Positions 1-7,302 of a DNA stretch of 64,000 bases are shown here, piece by piece (the stretch's first letter is position 1; each line of letters starts with the position of its first letter). The notes beneath the pieces are model-generated. The model saw nothing but the letters and a program-made list of their open reading frames with translations, searched no databases and was not told the DNA's origin. The stretch comes from Flavimaribacter sediminis (lineage in GTDB: Bacteria > Pseudomonadota > Alphaproteobacteria > Rhizobiales > Rhizobiaceae), in assembly GCF_019492055.1 (NCBI RefSeq), contig NZ_JAICBX010000002.1, positions 62,001-126,000 on the forward strand, read 5' to 3'. A program made the translations under genes and the position numbers.

Positions 1-75
1 GCGGATATGGTCGCGCTGCCGGATCAACTCAATAAGGGCCGCGACTATCTCCACGGCCAGCTTCGGAAGGAGCGC

Positions 76-1026
76 ATGGATTACAAGGACTATTACAAGG
101 TTCTCGGCGTCGAACGCGAGGCGACACAGGACGATATCAAGCGCGCCTATCGCAAGCTGGCGCGCAAGTACCATCCTGACGTCAACAAGGAGGCCGACGC
201 CGAAACCAAATTCAAGGACGCCGGCGAAGCCTACGAAGTTTTGAAGGATCCGGAAAAGAGGGCTGCTTACGATCAACTCGGGGCCAACTGGCAGGCGGGT
301 CAGGACTTCCGTCCGCCTCCGGGCTGGGACAGCGGATTTGAATTCTCCGGCGGCGGATACACCGAAGCCGACCAAGAGGCGTTCAGCGATTTTTTCGAGA
401 GCCTTTTCGGCCAGGCCCGCTCGGGCCGGACCCGGTATCAGGGAAGCAGGGAGTTCCATGCTCCGGGCCAGGATCATCACGCACGCATAGAGATCGCCTT
501 GAAGGACGCCTATGAGGGCGCGACACGGCAGATTGGTTTGCATGCGCCGCAGGTCGACCCGGCCGGTCACGTCACGGTCAAGGACCGAACGATCAAGGTC
601 ACGATCCCCAAGGGCATACTTCCGGGACAGCACATCCGGTTGGCCGGGCAAGGCACGCCGGGGATCGGCAAGGGCCGGGCCGGCGATTTGTATCTTGAAG
701 TCGCCTTCAAGCCGGAGCGCGGGTTCAGCATCGACGGACGCGACGTCTACATGGATCTGCCGATCACCCCCTGGGAGGCGGCGCTGGGCGGCAAGGTCAA
801 GGCTCCGACACCGTCAGGCTCGGTGGAACTGAAAATTCCACCCAACGCGCGCTCGGGTCAGAAGCTTCGTCTGAAAGGGCGCGGATTGCCGGCGAAACCC
901 GCCGGTGATCTTTATGCCGTCCTGCAGATTGTCACGCCGCCGGCCGACACGCCGGAGGCGCGGGAAATCTACGAAAAAATGGCGCGTGAACTCGACTTCA
1001 ATCCGCGTTCGAAATCGGGAGGTTAA
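76..1026 (+). CDS. cbpA: Curved DNA-binding protein CbpA, DnaJ-class co-chaperone
   Basis: DnaJ-family co-chaperone that would stimulate DnaK ATPase and may bind curved DNA. The J domain fills residues 1-70, with the HPD motif at residues 33-35 and the conserved YKVLGV opening. A Gly/Phe-rich linker with the FSDFFESLFG segment follows, then two DnaJ C-terminal beta domains (about 130-310). There is no CxxCxGxG zinc-finger region, which separates CbpA from DnaJ. The frame is open upstream to position 7, but the ATG at 76 is preceded by AAGGAGCGC and gives 316 residues, the usual CbpA length. It lies 6 bp before cbpM, the classic pair, so the two are probably cotranscribed. Assignment is secure; a chaperone role here is inferred from family. 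Confidence 0.93.
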   Translation: MDYKDYYKVLGVEREATQDDIKRAYRKLARKYHPDVNKEADAETKFKDAGEAYEVLKDPEKRAAYDQLGANWQAGQDFRPPPGWDSGFEFSGGGYTEADQEAFSDFFESLFGQARSGRTRYQGSREFHAPGQDHHARIEIALKDAYEGATRQIGLHAPQVDPAGHVTVKDRTIKVTIPKGILPGQHIRLAGQGTPGIGKGRAGDLYLEVAFKPERGFSIDGRDVYMDLPITPWEAALGGKVKAPTPSGSVELKIPPNARSGQKLRLKGRGLPAKPAGDLYAVLQIVTPPADTPEAREIYEKMARELDFNPRSKSGG

Positions 1027-1032
1027 CCGATC

Positions 1033-1338
1033 ATGGCGAAGAAATCGGCGGAAGCCGTCTCAGCGGAACTGATTGAAGCCCTGACCCTGGCCGAACTGTG
1101 CAGGTCCTGCGGCGTTCGGGCGGACTGGATCATTGAACTGGTTGAAGAAGGCATTCTGGAGCCGACCGGTCGCGAACCGTCCGCCTGGCGATTTACGGCA
1201 ACCAGCATACGCAGGACGCGCACAGCCTGGCGACTGCAGCACGACCTCGGTGTAAACCGGGCAGGCATCGCCGTCGCCCTCAATCTCATCGAGGAACGCG
1301 AGCAGCTCTATATAAGGCTCCAGCGCGGGGAGCGATAG
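1033..1338 (+). CDS. cbpM: Chaperone modulator CbpM
   Basis: A 101-residue MerR-like helix-turn-helix protein of the CbpM family, which binds the J domain of CbpA and blocks its co-chaperone and DNA-binding activities in E. coli. Visible family features are the N-terminal helical segment LAELCRSCGV, the EEGILEP stretch, a W-R-F-T motif and the RRLQHDLGVN-type helix near residues 68-76. It starts 6 bp after the cbpA stop, so the two are very likely translated from one mRNA. Short proteins of this kind have weak sequence signals, but the position immediately behind cbpA settles the call. Confidence 0.88.
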   Translation: MAKKSAEAVSAELIEALTLAELCRSCGVRADWIIELVEEGILEPTGREPSAWRFTATSIRRTRTAWRLQHDLGVNRAGIAVALNLIEEREQLYIRLQRGER

Positions 1339-1377
1339 TCCGGCGCATCAGTCCGATAAATCAGTTCCGGAATTCGG

Positions 1378-2340
1378 TCATGAAACCAGGCCGCTCTTCT
1401 CGTAAGTCGGGTTGAGGCGGCTTTCGAGATAGTCGTCGCCGCGGATAGGCGGATATTTGGCCGGCGTCTCTTCCGTCGCACATCCAGGCAGGCATTCCAC
1501 GATCGCCTCCGGATTGGGATCCAGGAAGAACGCGACCGAATAACGCTCGCGGCCGGGAGGGCTGACCACGCGATGCGGCGTGGATACGTAGACGTCATTG
1601 GTCCAGCGCATCAGACAATCTCCGATATTGCAGACGAAGGTGTCCGGGATATAGGGCGCGGCGAGCCAGCGTCCGTCTCTCGAGTACACTTCCAGCCCGC
1701 CGACTTCGTCGGTCGCCAGAAGCGTCACGCATCCATAGTCTGTGTGCTCTCCGGCGCCCAGCTGACCTTCATCGAGGGCTGCAGGCCTCGGCGGATAGTG
1801 CAGAAGACGCAGGGTCGCCAGCGGCCGGCTCAGCTTGTCGTCGAAAAAGTCCGTTTCGATGCCGAGTTCTGTCGCAAAGGCGCAGTGCAGCGACTTCCCG
1901 AGCGACCACACGGCATTGTAGTAATCAAGCATTGTGTCTTTGAAGCCAGGAACCTCCGGCCAAAGATTGAGCGCCCGAAACCGCGCCCCGGAAACGATCT
2001 CAGGATCGTCGGCGGGCAGTTCCAGGCCGATATTGAAGGCTTCCTTCAGGTCCGGCGCCTTTGTCGGATCGAGGGATTCGCCCTTCATCGGAATGAAGCC
2101 GCGATTGCCGCTGGCCGCCGAATACAGCGATTTTCGTTTCAGCTCCTCCGGACTGTCGAAGAACTCCTTCGCCTTGCTGAAGACCGCTTCACGCAAGGAC
2201 GCCGGAACGCCATGGCCGGCCACATAGAAAAAGCCGATCCCTCGGCACGCCTCTCCGATCTGATCGGCGACGTGCCTCCGTCCGGCTTCTCCGCCTTCAA
2301 AAAGCGGCTTCATGTCGATTACGGGTATCGTGTCAGTCAT
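1378..2340 (-). CDS. Isopenicillin N synthase-family 2-oxoglutarate/Fe(II) dioxygenase
   Basis: Predicted soluble non-heme iron oxygenase of 320 residues. The metal triad is H199-x-D201 in the motif EHTDYG and H256 in TPHRVVS; the 2-oxoglutarate-binding R-x-S is R266/S268 in RERYSV. The N-terminal DIOX_N segment (VIDMKPL ... GFFYVAGHGVP) is intact. Substrate is unknown. Its ATG overlaps the TGA of the adenosine deaminase gene (ATGA), so the two are translationally coupled, which suggests a substrate related to purines or nucleosides. Bacterial members of this family oxidise nucleobases, amino acids and secondary metabolites, so the sequence alone does not choose. The gene faces cbpM convergently with a short gap. 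Confidence 0.88.
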   Translation of the reverse strand: MTDTIPVIDMKPLFEGGEAGRRHVADQIGEACRGIGFFYVAGHGVPASLREAVFSKAKEFFDSPEELKRKSLYSAASGNRGFIPMKGESLDPTKAPDLKEAFNIGLELPADDPEIVSGARFRALNLWPEVPGFKDTMLDYYNAVWSLGKSLHCAFATELGIETDFFDDKLSRPLATLRLLHYPPRPAALDEGQLGAGEHTDYGCVTLLATDEVGGLEVYSRDGRWLAAPYIPDTFVCNIGDCLMRWTNDVYVSTPHRVVSPPGRERYSVAFFLDPNPEAIVECLPGCATEETPAKYPPIRGDDYLESRLNPTYEKSGLVS

Positions 2341-3362
2341 TGTCCTGCCTCAGCATATGCTTTGTCGATTTCTTTCGACCAGTCCGCCTTCCATTGCCGC
2401 TTCGTGGTCTCGTCAAGCCAGGACGCATCGAGGCTCGTCAGAATAGCGGCCTTTAGGTCGTCCAGAGAAAACCCCAAACTATCGTAGGCGATTTCGAACT
2501 CCTTGCCGAGATCGGTCGCGAACATCGGCGGGTCGTCGGAATTGATCGTCACCGCGAGTCCTGCTTCGCGCATCCGGCGGATCGGGTGATCGGCGGCGTC
2601 AAGGTCACGCCAGGCGGTGGTGTATTGTGTGGTCGAGGGACAGCAGGTGAAAACGACGCCCTCTCCGAGACAGCGCTCGATCAACGCCTCGTCATTGACG
2701 ATATTGTAGCCATGATCGATGCGCTCGACCTTCAGCGCGTCGAGCGAACCGGCGATGAAGGCCGCCGGACCGGATTCGCCGGCATGCGCCGTCAGACGCA
2801 AACCATTGTCCGCAGCGCGGGCAAACAGGTCGGCGAACGGCTCCGGCGGAAAAGGCGCCTCATTGTAATCGAGGCCCAGACCGATCAGTTCGTCACACCG
2901 ATTGTCGAGGATTTCATCGAGATATTCCTCGCCGGCCGCTGGCCCCAGTTCCCGGTTCACGCCGGGTATGAACCGGGAGACGATCCCGAGATCGGCTTCG
3001 GCGTCCGCCATGCCTGCCCGAATGCCCTCGAACTGCTGCTTGAAAGCCACATTTTTATGGGCGTGCGGACTGATAAAAAATTCCATGTACCGCGCGCCGT
3101 TGGCTGCGGCCGACTGCAGCATTTCATAGGTGATGCGGTGGAAATCGTCCACCGTGATAATACTGTCCGCGATCGCGCCATAGATCGCCAGGAACTCGGC
3201 GAGATCGGCGTAGGAATACAGATCCTCGACCTGTTCGCATTCCGGCAGCGCGACGTTGTTCTTCGCAGCGAGCTCCATCGCCGTAGCGGGAAGGATCGCC
3301 CCTTCAAGGTGGATATGGATCTCGGCCTTTGGCAACGAGCGGATCAGTGAATTCGTGTCCAT
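2337..3362 (-). CDS. add: Adenosine deaminase
   Basis: Hydrolytic deamination of adenosine or deoxyadenosine to inosine in the cytoplasm. The metallo-dependent TIM barrel shows the zinc ligands H16 and H18 (EIHIHLEG), the HAGE segment with the catalytic Glu, an HGYN motif, CPSTTQYT and the terminal INSDDPPMF. The frame extends to a TTG at 3398, but the ATG at 3362 gives MDTNSLIRSLPKAE, the usual family N-terminus, and 341 residues. Two palindromes (3364-3371 and 3383-3397) sit immediately upstream and may form an operator. The stop overlaps the start of the dioxygenase gene. Some homologues act on adenine or aminofutalosine instead, and the exact substrate cannot be fixed from sequence. Confidence 0.87.
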   Translation of the reverse strand: MDTNSLIRSLPKAEIHIHLEGAILPATAMELAAKNNVALPECEQVEDLYSYADLAEFLAIYGAIADSIITVDDFHRITYEMLQSAAANGARYMEFFISPHAHKNVAFKQQFEGIRAGMADAEADLGIVSRFIPGVNRELGPAAGEEYLDEILDNRCDELIGLGLDYNEAPFPPEPFADLFARAADNGLRLTAHAGESGPAAFIAGSLDALKVERIDHGYNIVNDEALIERCLGEGVVFTCCPSTTQYTTAWRDLDAADHPIRRMREAGLAVTINSDDPPMFATDLGKEFEIAYDSLGFSLDDLKAAILTSLDASWLDETTKRQWKADWSKEIDKAYAEAGQ

Positions 3363-3363
3363 T

Positions 3364-3397
3364 GTTGCAACGCCCCTTCTCCTGTTGCGACGCAACA
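3364..3397. promoter_or_regulatory. Paired palindromes upstream of add, candidate operator
   Basis: Two inverted repeats lie directly in front of the add start codon: an 8-bp perfect palindrome GTTGCAAC at 3364-3371, and TGTTGCG/A/CGCAACA at 3383-3397 (7-bp arms, 1-bp centre). Both share the half-site GTTGC. Their position over the expected ribosome-binding or promoter region fits repressor sites. The cognate regulator is not evident nearby. Confidence 0.4.
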
Positions 3398-3453
3398 ATC
3401 GTGTCGTGCGGAGCGGTCACTTGTCAACGGCATTGATTGCCGCAGTCGGACCT

Positions 3454-4362
3454 TCACCCGCGATAGAGATAATCAACGGGCAGACCGAGACGAAGGCAGG
3501 ATTGCGCCGGAGGCGCTTCGGCAAGGACTATGCGATCGGCCAGTCCGCCTGCTTGTCTGATGATATTGTCCTGCCAGGGCTTGAGACCAAGAGATGGATC
3601 GAGCCCCAGGATATTCCGAATCCGATCCGGAACAATATCCACGGCCGCGCCTACGAGCAGCCTCTGGACGGGCTTGAACGCCGGGGAAAGAACCGGAGCG
3701 TCCTTGATGATATCGAGAAATTCGAAGAGAATTGGGGAGGCGGTCATGCGCGGCTCCAGCCGGGCAAGAAGCCAGTGGAACTCTGCTCTCGAAGACGGAG
3801 CGCCTGTCGCGCTGTAAAGTCGGGCGGCTGGCAGCCCCTCGTCGAAACAGCGGTCTATGCAGTTCTCGTCCAGATGCTTCACGTAGCGACTGTAACTTTC
3901 GGTGAACCCGTAAATCGCCGTCGCCTGAACCCAGTTCAGAAGGTCGACGTCACTGGCCGAATAAGTCTCGCCGGCCTCCGTTACGCCGGAGATCTTGTTA
4001 TGCAACCGCGTCACGTGATCGATCATGTCGCGCGCCTTGGCTTGCGCGCCATAGACCGTGACCATCGCCGCAAGTCCGGTTCGCTGCAGGCGCTCTACCG
4101 GCTTGGTTTTGAAACTGGAGTGATCCCAGACGCCGCTCCGCACGCCCGGAAGGGCGAACTCCATGATCACCGCCGCGACGCCGCCCACAAAGAGCGACAC
4201 CGGGTTCTTGAACACGATCCACGAAACAGACGACGCAGGCGCCAAGGCTGGCTCGCCTGCGGGCTTCGAGAAATCGAAAGCGGGAACGCCTGCCCCCTGA
4301 AACAGACCGGCTGTCCAACGATCAATGAACTGGGGGAGATGGTATGGACCGGACAGATGCAT
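3454..4362 (-). CDS. Oxygenase MpaB-family (DUF2236) protein
   Basis: Protein of 302 residues from the MpaB / DUF2236 family, related to latex-clearing and mycophenolic-acid-pathway oxygenases. Recognisable family blocks are a proline-rich opening, a helix beginning VSLFVGGVAAVIMEFALPGV near residues 54-73, the GVWDHSSF stretch, an RD-containing helix followed by H-x-x-I/V-S-G, and YSASDVDLLNWVQAT, the most conserved part of the family. A hydrophobic helix is present but no signal peptide. Substrate is unknown. It starts 33 bp after the upstream entericidin stop with only a weak Shine-Dalgarno, so it may be read from the stress promoter of that gene. Confidence 0.8.
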   Translation of the reverse strand: MHLSGPYHLPQFIDRWTAGLFQGAGVPAFDFSKPAGEPALAPASSVSWIVFKNPVSLFVGGVAAVIMEFALPGVRSGVWDHSSFKTKPVERLQRTGLAAMVTVYGAQAKARDMIDHVTRLHNKISGVTEAGETYSASDVDLLNWVQATAIYGFTESYSRYVKHLDENCIDRCFDEGLPAARLYSATGAPSSRAEFHWLLARLEPRMTASPILFEFLDIIKDAPVLSPAFKPVQRLLVGAAVDIVPDRIRNILGLDPSLGLKPWQDNIIRQAGGLADRIVLAEAPPAQSCLRLGLPVDYLYRG

Positions 4363-4395
4363 CGTAATCCGCCCGGCAATTATGCTGACGGTGTT

Positions 4396-4545
4396 TTATT
4401 CAACCGCTGCCGCAACATCGTTTCCGGCCGATTTCGTGGCGTTGACGGTGTTGGCGGTATCTTGGCCGACGCCGCGAATGGTGTTAGCGCATGCCGAAAG
4501 TCCGAGCGCTGAGAAAAGAATTATAACGACGCTGATCTGCTTCAC
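4396..4545 (-). CDS. Entericidin-like lipoprotein, GTG start (small gene)
   Basis: A 49-residue protein translated from a GTG at 4545, with GGAGG six bases upstream. It has a lysine-containing lipoprotein signal (MKQISVVIILFSALGLSAC) with lipobox LSAC and Cys19, followed by ANTIRGVGQDTANTVNATK, the diagnostic entericidin A/B repeat pattern. It is the same length as the second entericidin at 4665-4814 and about half identical to it, so the pair looks like a tandem duplication. Mature entericidins are tiny membrane lipoproteins linked to stress and programmed lysis in enterobacteria; their role in alphaproteobacteria is unproven. An EcfG-like promoter lies 35 bp upstream. Easy to miss because of its length and start codon. 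Confidence 0.85.
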   Translation of the reverse strand: MKQISVVIILFSALGLSACANTIRGVGQDTANTVNATKSAGNDVAAAVE

Positions 4546-4579
4546 GGGTAGCCTCCATGTTCAATCGGGATGACGATTA

Positions 4580-4604
4580 AACGCCAAGGCCACAGGAAGG
4601 TTCC
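4580..4604 (-). promoter_or_regulatory. EcfG-type general stress response promoter (candidate)
   Basis: On the minus strand, GGAAC (4604-4600) is followed after exactly 16 bp by CGTTT (4583-4579). This matches the consensus of EcfG, the alphaproteobacterial general stress sigma factor (GGAAC, 16-17 bp, CGTT). It would start transcription about 25-30 nt ahead of the entericidin GTG. Small stress lipoproteins are typical members of that regulon. Confidence 0.6.
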
Positions 4605-4664
4605 CCGGTTCGGTCATCTTTGGATTTAGCGTGTCCGGTGCGCTAACGAGTGACTGCCCGGAGT

Positions 4665-4814
4665 CTACTCGATCGCGTCAGCCACTTCTTCGCCGGCCTG
4701 CTTGGTGGCGTCCACCGCGTTCGCCGTATCGCGACCGGCGCCTTTGATTGTATTGGCGCAAGCGGCGAGACCAAGGGCAAGAATGAGCACAGAAAGTAAT
4801 CCAAAACGTTTCAT
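4665..4814 (-). CDS. Entericidin A/B-family lipoprotein
   Basis: A 49-residue lipoprotein: positive N-terminus, hydrophobic stretch, lipobox LAAC with Cys at about residue 19, then ANTIKGAGRDTANAVDATKQ, the entericidin signature. The reading frame is open farther upstream, but the ATG at 4814 begins MKRFGLLSVL, a proper signal peptide. The upstream extension is Arg/Cys-rich and out of character. Its neighbour at 4396-4545 is a near-duplicate. No EcfG-like element was seen in front of this copy, so the two may be expressed under different conditions. Confidence 0.87.
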   Translation of the reverse strand: MKRFGLLSVLILALGLAACANTIKGAGRDTANAVDATKQAGEEVADAIE

Positions 4815-4953
4815 GACGGTTTCCCGATGCGAGGAATAATTTTCAGATTTGGCCAACGACGCGCCGCACGACGAATCCCTTATACGATGCGGCGCATCCT
4901 TTGCAAAGCAGCGCCTCATCGCACATCATCAATCGCCTTCAGGCGCGGCTGGA

Positions 4954-5262
4954 TCAGACTTTCTGCAGGGATTCGACGATGCCCGTATCGCTGATCACGC
5001 AGACAGCGCTCTCACCGGCCATAGTCAGATCAACGCGGTAGCGATTGGAGCCCTCCTGGCTGGAACTGACCGGCAGAATCGTATCGCGGTTGGCGCCGAA
5101 ACGGGTCGAAGCCTCCGAGGCGCAGAGCAGTTGCAGGTCTGCAGGCGCCGTCGTTCCGGCGCTGCGCACCGTCGGCTGCGGCTTGCTCGCCGTACACCCC
5201 GTCAGCCCGAGCGCCACGAACGCGACGAGCGCAACGGCCCAACCAGACTTTGATTCCGTCAT
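4954..5262 (-). CDS. Hypothetical lipoprotein
   Basis: A 102-residue predicted outer- or inner-membrane lipoprotein. The start chosen is the ATG at 5262 (MTESKSGWAVALVAF), with AGGGGG about nine bases upstream. The lipobox is LTGC, followed by a short Ala/Thr/Pro linker. The mature domain contains LLCASEASTRFGANRD, a pattern seen in small uncharacterised alphaproteobacterial lipoproteins, and two further cysteines. No enzymatic motif is visible. It lies between the entericidins and an L,D-transpeptidase on the same strand, so an envelope role is a reasonable inference and nothing more. Confidence 0.7.
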   Translation of the reverse strand: MTESKSGWAVALVAFVALGLTGCTASKPQPTVRSAGTTAPADLQLLCASEASTRFGANRDTILPVSSSQEGSNRYRVDLTMAGESAVCVISDTGIVESLQKV

Positions 5263-5302
5263 TTGCAATCCCCCTTCTTGGTTTGCAGCTTTTTGAGCCT
5301 TG

Positions 5303-5983
5303 TCAGACCCCCTTGTAGAGCGCGGCGCCCTGCATAAGAACGATGACGCGGGCGCCAACTTCTACACGGCTATAGAGATCGATAACGTCCTCGTTCACCA
5401 TCCGAATGCATCCGGACGAAATATTGAGTCCAATGGACCACGGCTGAGTGGTGCCGTGGATGCGATATATCGAGTCCTGTCCGCCGACATAGAGATACAT
5501 TGCGCGGGCGCCGAGTGGATTGTCCGGGCCGCCAGGCATTCCGTTTGCATATTTCGCGGCGTTTGGGTCGCGGGCAACCATTTCAGCCGGCGGCGTCCAG
5601 GTTGGCCATTCGGCCTTGCGACCCACTTCAACGATGCCGGCCCAGCCGAACCCGTCACGACCCACCCCTATGCCATAGCGGATCGCCTGAAAGTTGGGCA
5701 GCACGTAGTAAAGGAAATGCTTGTCGCCATCTATGATGATGGTGCCGGGCTTTTCCGCCGTGCGGAAGGTAACAACCTGCCGCTGAAAGTCCGCCGGCGC
5801 CTGACCATGCTTGCGGTAATACTTCAAAGCCCGCTTCTGGTCGTAATTGTACCACTTGCGGGTTTCGGGATCGTAGATCTGGGTTTTGAACGTCTGGGCT
5901 ACCGCAATCGCCGTTCCGGCAAGCAACGGCAACACAAGCAGCAACGGCAGAAATCTACGGATACGGGCGAATACTTCAAACAT
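5303..5983 (-). CDS. L,D-transpeptidase (YkuD domain)
   Basis: Periplasmic peptidoglycan or lipoprotein cross-linking enzyme with an N-terminal signal anchor (RRFLPLLLVLPLLAGTAIAVA). The YkuD catalytic block lies near the C-terminus: H in YRIHGTTQPWSIG, then the motif ISSGCIRM with the nucleophilic Cys. The start is ATG at 5983, with AGGAA seven bases upstream; a GTG 30 bp earlier would add MDKVSVRNNS without improving the signal. The length of 226 residues is normal for the single-domain, alphaproteobacterial type with an IYDPETRKWY-like opening. The start lies 17 bp after the stop of the betaine-type binding protein on the same strand; no functional link is evident. Confidence 0.9.
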   Translation of the reverse strand: MFEVFARIRRFLPLLLVLPLLAGTAIAVAQTFKTQIYDPETRKWYNYDQKRALKYYRKHGQAPADFQRQVVTFRTAEKPGTIIIDGDKHFLYYVLPNFQAIRYGIGVGRDGFGWAGIVEVGRKAEWPTWTPPAEMVARDPNAAKYANGMPGGPDNPLGARAMYLYVGGQDSIYRIHGTTQPWSIGLNISSGCIRMVNEDVIDLYSRVEVGARVIVLMQGAALYKGV

Positions 5984-6000
5984 GGAATTGTTCCTGACAC

Positions 6001-6963
6001 TCACTTTGTCCACTCCCCGATGCGCTCCTGATTGGCTTCGATCCAGGCGCGCGCAACGTCCTCAGCGGGGATCCTCTCGACCTCGACGGCATAACTCATC
6101 TCGACGATGTCGTCCGGCTTGAAGGCAATATTGTCCAGGAAACCGGCGATTTCAGGCCTGTCCTTCACACTGGCCGAGTAGCCGACATGAAAATGCGATT
6201 GGTCCCAGGCTGTGGCCGCCATTGAATTCTCAATCCAGTTGGCGTCTTGGTTTCTGTCCGCCATTTTCCATTTCGCCGCATCGTAGGTCGGCTCGTCCAG
6301 TGTCACGATATCATGCAGTTTGAAAACGTGGTGCGGCGCGTAGCAGTAGAACACGATCGGCCGCCCCAGAGACGCCGCGACGTCGACGGCCGCCATGGCG
6401 ACAGCTTCCGGCATTTCCAGAAGAGTCATCGTCTGGTCGTATCCGTAGCTGTGGGCGCGCACTTTTTCGATCGCGGTGGAGGACCATGAAGGGGCGCCAA
6501 TCCATATTTCGCCCTTTCCGTCGCCGTCGCTATCGAATTGCGCGGCGATTTCCGGATCGGCGAGATCGGCCACACTGCCAACGCCCGTCTGTTCGAGCGT
6601 TTCGCGGCTGGCGCAGATATTCTGGGCTGCATCAACGCCTTTCGGGCTCAGATGCACGGCTGCGTCGGCGGCTTCGAGGCGAGCCATTGCGGTTTCCAGA
6701 TTGGGAAGCCACACTTCCGGGTGAATCTGGATCGTGTCCTGGCCGACCTGATTGAGGATTGTCAGCGTTCCGCGCTGGACGAGCTCCGGTTTTGCTCCGA
6801 ACTTGTCCTCCAGCGTCATCGAGATAATGTTCGCCGTCACCTCCGCGGATGGCCAGGCCGGAACGCCTATGACGATCTTTTCCTCCGCCGCATTCGAGAC
6901 TGTCGCCATAAAGCCGGCGACACCGGCCGCGATGACGGATTTGCAAATCATTCTGGTCGCCAT
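6001..6963 (-). CDS. Glycine betaine/choline-type ABC substrate-binding protein (OpuAC family), orphan
   Basis: Periplasmic binding protein of about 320 residues with signal peptide MATRMICKSVIAAGVAGFMA...SNA. The mature part begins KIVIGVPAWPSAEVTANII, and the family block HPEVWLPN is present. Aromatic residues W, Y and W in APSWSS, YCYAPHH and NWIE resemble the cage that holds quaternary ammonium groups. No permease or ATPase lies beside it, so it must work with components encoded elsewhere. An alternative GTG at 7002 has GGAG eight bases upstream and adds MRDQQKLRVKASE; the ATG at 6963 gives a cleaner signal peptide but a weak ribosome-binding site, so the start is uncertain. Confidence 0.83.
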   Translation of the reverse strand: MATRMICKSVIAAGVAGFMATVSNAAEEKIVIGVPAWPSAEVTANIISMTLEDKFGAKPELVQRGTLTILNQVGQDTIQIHPEVWLPNLETAMARLEAADAAVHLSPKGVDAAQNICASRETLEQTGVGSVADLADPEIAAQFDSDGDGKGEIWIGAPSWSSTAIEKVRAHSYGYDQTMTLLEMPEAVAMAAVDVAASLGRPIVFYCYAPHHVFKLHDIVTLDEPTYDAAKWKMADRNQDANWIENSMAATAWDQSHFHVGYSASVKDRPEIAGFLDNIAFKPDDIVEMSYAVEVERIPAEDVARAWIEANQERIGEWTK

Positions 6964-7151
6964 TTCACTAGCTTTCACTCGCAATTTCTGTTGATCCCGC
7001 ACTTTGTTCGCTCCGGAGCCGTCTCACTACGAACAGGCCTCAAAGAACCTCCCAATCCTGCCGGGGAGCCATGTGCTTTCTTATTACGCAATCGCATTAA
7101 AACAAACAAATTTCATTCACCACATTCAAATAATCGTATGGCGAATACATG

Positions 7152-7197
7152 AAATGATACTTTCTAGTTTTTGAATGCGGCGAAAAGAGTATCATTT
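7152..7197. promoter_or_regulatory. Perfect 10-bp inverted repeat, candidate operator
   Basis: AAATGATACT (7152-7161) and its exact reverse complement AGTATCATTT (7188-7197) lie 26 bp apart in the AT-rich gap between the divergent binding-protein and hydroxyacid-dehydrogenase genes. The arms are 36 bp apart centre to centre, which would allow two dimers or a looped tetramer. The loop is long for a terminator and no T-run follows directly. Confidence 0.45.
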
Positions 7198-7211
7198 TTC
7201 ACACAGTCGGA

Positions 7212-7254
7212 AACTCTGTTCTTGATGTCTTGATGGCTGTAGAGAAACAGAGTT
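7212..7254. promoter_or_regulatory. Perfect 9-bp inverted repeat, candidate operator
   Basis: AACTCTGTT (7212-7220) and AACAGAGTT (7246-7254) form a second long-spaced inverted repeat, 25 bp between arms. It lies about 50 bp before the ATG of the hydroxyacid dehydrogenase. The geometry resembles the first repeat (7152-7197), but the sequence differs, so they may serve different proteins or form an mRNA hairpin in the leader. The rest of the roughly 300-bp gap (7003-7302) shows no gene. Confidence 0.4.
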
Positions 7255-7302
7255 GAATGTCACATCAATTCACCGCGAAATTTCAATCAGGAAAACTTGT
7301 TC

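Noticed and set aside
3256-4512. 418-codon plus-strand frame
   Set aside because: Covers the opposite strand of add, MpaB and the entericidin; all three have stronger evidence.
4885-4905. Small palindrome GATGCG-G-CGCATC near 4.89 kb
   Set aside because: Six-base arms, no T-run and no clear promoter context; could be chance.
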